This document shows positions 4,963 through 6,683 of a stretch of DNA of 6,683 nt, piece after piece (the stretch's first letter is position 1; each line of letters opens with the position of its first letter). Source of the DNA: an uncultured Eubacteriales bacterium (GTDB lineage Bacteria; Bacillota; Clostridia; Christensenellales; Christensenellaceae). The position numbers and the translations under genes were made by a program. Below the pieces are notes generated by a model. It had not been told where the DNA came from. It saw nothing but the letters and a program-made list of their open reading frames with translations, and made no database searches. The stretch lies in the NCBI GenBank assembly GCA_902782475.1, contig CACZNR010000003.1, positions 1 to 6,683 of the forward strand, written 5' to 3'.

Positions 4963-6147
4963 ATGATATATAACGATTTCAAAGGATTAAAGCTTTCACG
5001 TCTTGGCTTTGGATGCATGAGATTTGCACTCAAGGAAGACGGTGAGGTGGATCAGGAAAAAGTAGACAAAATGTTTGACCTGGCCATGGAGAAGGGCGTC
5101 AACTATTATGACACCGCCTATCCGTACTTAAACGGAAAGTCCGAGCCTGCCATGGCAAAGGCTCTTTCCCGCTATCCAAGGGACAGCTACTACATAGCTG
5201 ACAAGTTCCCGGGACATTCACTTCCGGGACCGGTGGATAACATAGCTCTTTTCAACATATCACTCAACAGATGCCAGACAGAGTATTTTGACTTCTATCT
5301 GCTCCATAACATAACAGAGTGGTCAGTGAAGATCTATGAGGATCCGGCTTACCACATAATGCCTGACATATTCAGGATGAGGGATGAGGGAAAGATAAAG
5401 CACCTTGGATTCTCATTCCACGGTGGTCCTGAGCTCCTTGAGAAGTTACTTACGAAGTATGAGGGAGAGTTCGAGTTCGTTCAGATACAGTTAAACTATC
5501 TTGACTGGACACTTCAGGAAGCAAAGGAAAAGTATGACATAATAACAAGGCATGGTCTTGGAGTATGGGTAATGGAGCCTGTAAGAGGCGGAAAGCTGGC
5601 TGTGCTCTCAGATGAGGATTCAGCAAAGCTTCGTTCATTCCCTGACTATACCAGCGATGCTTCATTCGCATTCAGGTTTCTGCAGGACCTTCCTAATGTA
5701 AAGGTAGTGCTCTCAGGCATGAATGAAGTATTCCAGGTGGAGGATAACCTAAGGACCTTTGAGAAGCATGTACCTCTGACAGAGGAGGAGAGGAACACTC
5801 TTCTTGAGATAGCAGAGGGCCTTAAGAAAGGCGTTCCGTGCACAGCATGCAGATACTGCTGCAAGGGATGTCCTATGGGACTCGACATACCGTATCTTTT
5901 ACAGTGCTACAATGACTACAAGTATGCAGACTCCCTTACAAGCTCAATGCGACTTGATGCTCTTGACGAGGACAAGAAGCCTGCAGCATGCATAGGATGC
6001 GGTCAGTGCTCACATGCATGTCCACAGGGAATAGATGTTCCTGCGGCACTTGCAGAGCTTGCAGAGCTCTATGCAAAGGGTCCGAACTGGGCAGTGGCTT
6101 CAAAGGGAAGGCACGATGCCATAAGAAAAGACCTTAACATGGACTGA
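4963..6147 (+). CDS. aldo/keto reductase with two C-terminal [4Fe-4S] motifs
   Basis: The 394-residue protein has an AKR (beta/alpha)8 barrel over about 1-285 and a ferredoxin-like tail, the architecture of COG1453-type oxidoreductases. The catalytic tetrad is visible: D50, Y55, K81 and H115, within YYDTAYPY, IADKF and FYLLHN. Two CxxCxxCxxxCP motifs follow: C293, C296, C299, C303 (with an extra C300) and C343, C346, C349, C353, each able to bind one [4Fe-4S] cluster. The barrel would use NAD(P)H to reduce or oxidise a carbonyl/alcohol; the clusters suggest electron exchange with a partner, possibly the adjacent enoate reductase. It starts 13 bases after the stop of that gene, with AAAGGA (4951-4956) six bases before the ATG, so the two are surely co-transcribed. 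A terminator follows at 6161-6193. The length is normal for the family and no key residue is missing. The substrate is unknown. Confidence 0.92.
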   Translation: MIYNDFKGLKLSRLGFGCMRFALKEDGEVDQEKVDKMFDLAMEKGVNYYDTAYPYLNGKSEPAMAKALSRYPRDSYYIADKFPGHSLPGPVDNIALFNISLNRCQTEYFDFYLLHNITEWSVKIYEDPAYHIMPDIFRMRDEGKIKHLGFSFHGGPELLEKLLTKYEGEFEFVQIQLNYLDWTLQEAKEKYDIITRHGLGVWVMEPVRGGKLAVLSDEDSAKLRSFPDYTSDASFAFRFLQDLPNVKVVLSGMNEVFQVEDNLRTFEKHVPLTEEERNTLLEIAEGLKKGVPCTACRYCCKGCPMGLDIPYLLQCYNDYKYADSLTSSMRLDALDEDKKPAACIGCGQCSHACPQGIDVPAALAELAELYAKGPNWAVASKGRHDAIRKDLNMD

Positions 6148-6160
6148 AGATATGTTTAAT

Positions 6161-6193
6161 GCTCCTGCGGATGTGCTCTGCAGGAGCCTTTTT
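6161..6193 (+). terminator. intrinsic terminator closing the reductase operon
   Basis: A perfect eight-pair stem GCTCCTGC (6161-6168) and GCAGGAGC (6180-6187) with an 11-base loop is followed by C and five T residues. It lies 13 bases after the stop codon at 6147. Confidence 0.92.
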
Positions 6194-6231
6194 ATATGCT
6201 CTTTTCTGTATCAATATATACTTTTATTAGG

Positions 6232-6237
6232 TATAAT
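6232..6237 (+). promoter_or_regulatory. -10 box for the gene at 6270
   Basis: A perfect TATAAT lies just after the operon terminator and 32 bases before the ATG at 6270. No TGN extension and no convincing -35 are seen; GTATCA (6208-6213) is a weak candidate at 18 bases spacing. Confidence 0.45.
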
Positions 6238-6269
6238 GTATGTACATAAGTTAGAAAGGATCAACTATT

Positions 6270-6683
6270 ATGATATTTGACTATATATATCTTCTTGACA
6301 GAGGCTACGGCAATTACCTCATGGCCCAGGGGATACCCCCAATGGGACTTGACGGATATGAAGAACACGATCAGAGGGTGAAGTTTCAGGAAGCCCTCGA
6401 AACGGAGGACCTGGAGGATCCGTACGTGTATCTTTTCAAGTCATATACTGAGCTTGACGAGGACAAGGCTGAATCATATTACAGAAAGGCATGCACATAT
6501 TTCCCTGACAACATAGATGTCAGGGCTGCTGCAGTGGATCATGCAGAGGATCTCATGGAAAAACTGGCACTGTGCAGGTCTCTCATAGATGAGCTCAAGG
6601 AGACAGAAGAGATAAAGGATGCCATAAAGGAGGATCCGGGCAACCTGGTGCTCTATGCTGAGACTGCCACATACTGTTTTCTG
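6270..6683 (+). CDS. 5' part of a helical, possibly TPR-like protein (runs off the window)
   Basis: An open frame begins at ATG 6270 and stays open for 138 codons to the end of the window. AAAGGA (6255-6260) lies nine bases before the start, and a TATAAT at 6232-6237 and the upstream terminator mark it as a separate transcription unit. I do not recognise the family. There is no signal peptide. After about 45 residues with conserved-looking aromatic and Gly positions (YLLDRGYGNYLMAQ, 7-20), residues about 50-81 (YLFKSYTELDEDKAESYYRKACTYFPDN) look like a tetratricopeptide-type helical pair. A further acidic helical stretch follows, with 'DPGNLVLYAETATY' at 122-135 as a possible second unit. This suggests a cytoplasmic helical-repeat scaffold or protein-binding role, but with the C-terminus missing no function can be assigned. 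Confidence 0.8.
   Translation, partial: MIFDYIYLLDRGYGNYLMAQGIPPMGLDGYEEHDQRVKFQEALETEDLEDPYVYLFKSYTELDEDKAESYYRKACTYFPDNIDVRAAAVDHAEDLMEKLALCRSLIDELKETEEIKDAIKEDPGNLVLYAETATYCFL

Overview
The window looks like a chromosomal segment from a low-to-moderate-GC anaerobic Firmicute, most likely a Lachnospiraceae-type gut or rumen clostridium. The reasons are strong AGGAG/GGAGG ribosome binding sites, heavy use of AGA/AGG for Arg and ATA for Ile, two lipoproteins with Gram-positive style signal peptides, and a clostridial-type enoate reductase with a ferredoxin-like aldo/keto reductase. This assignment is an inference; there is no rRNA or other marker gene. All supported genes are on the + strand, and the minus-strand open frames look like shadows.

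Layout. Positions 1-201 hold no convincing gene. They contain a nested GC-rich hairpin (30-70) that may be the right end of an IS200/IS605-type element, and an extended -10 promoter (137-145). Next come two secreted lipoproteins: 202-1065 (a Thr-Pro stalk and two copies of one unknown domain) and 1216-1707, with a strong terminator between them. A small XRE-type DNA-binding protein (1796-2062) has its own promoter. It is followed by an unrecognised charged helical protein (2134-2640).

The 338-base gap 2641-2978 is the most structured non-coding part. It holds a candidate 25-residue hydrophobic peptide ORF (2678-2755), two successive hairpin-plus-T-tract structures (2811-2859 and 2869-2920), and a perfect 16-base palindrome (2926-2941) overlapping the extended -10 promoter of the next gene.

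The metabolic core is a two-gene operon. 2979-4949 encodes a 656-residue FMN/[4Fe-4S]/FAD 2-enoate reductase-like enzyme (old yellow enzyme / 2,4-dienoyl-CoA reductase superfamily). Thirteen bases later, 4963-6147 encodes an aldo/keto reductase with two C-terminal [4Fe-4S] motifs. A strong terminator closes the operon at 6161-6193. Together they could reduce the C=C and C=O groups of an unsaturated carbonyl or carboxylate compound with NAD(P)H; the substrate cannot be read from the sequence. The window ends inside a new gene (6270 onward) for an unrecognised helical, TPR-like protein.

I see no defence system, CRISPR array, tRNA or rRNA. The best leads are the substrate and regulation of the reductase operon, the RNA structures in front of it, and the duplicated-domain lipoprotein.
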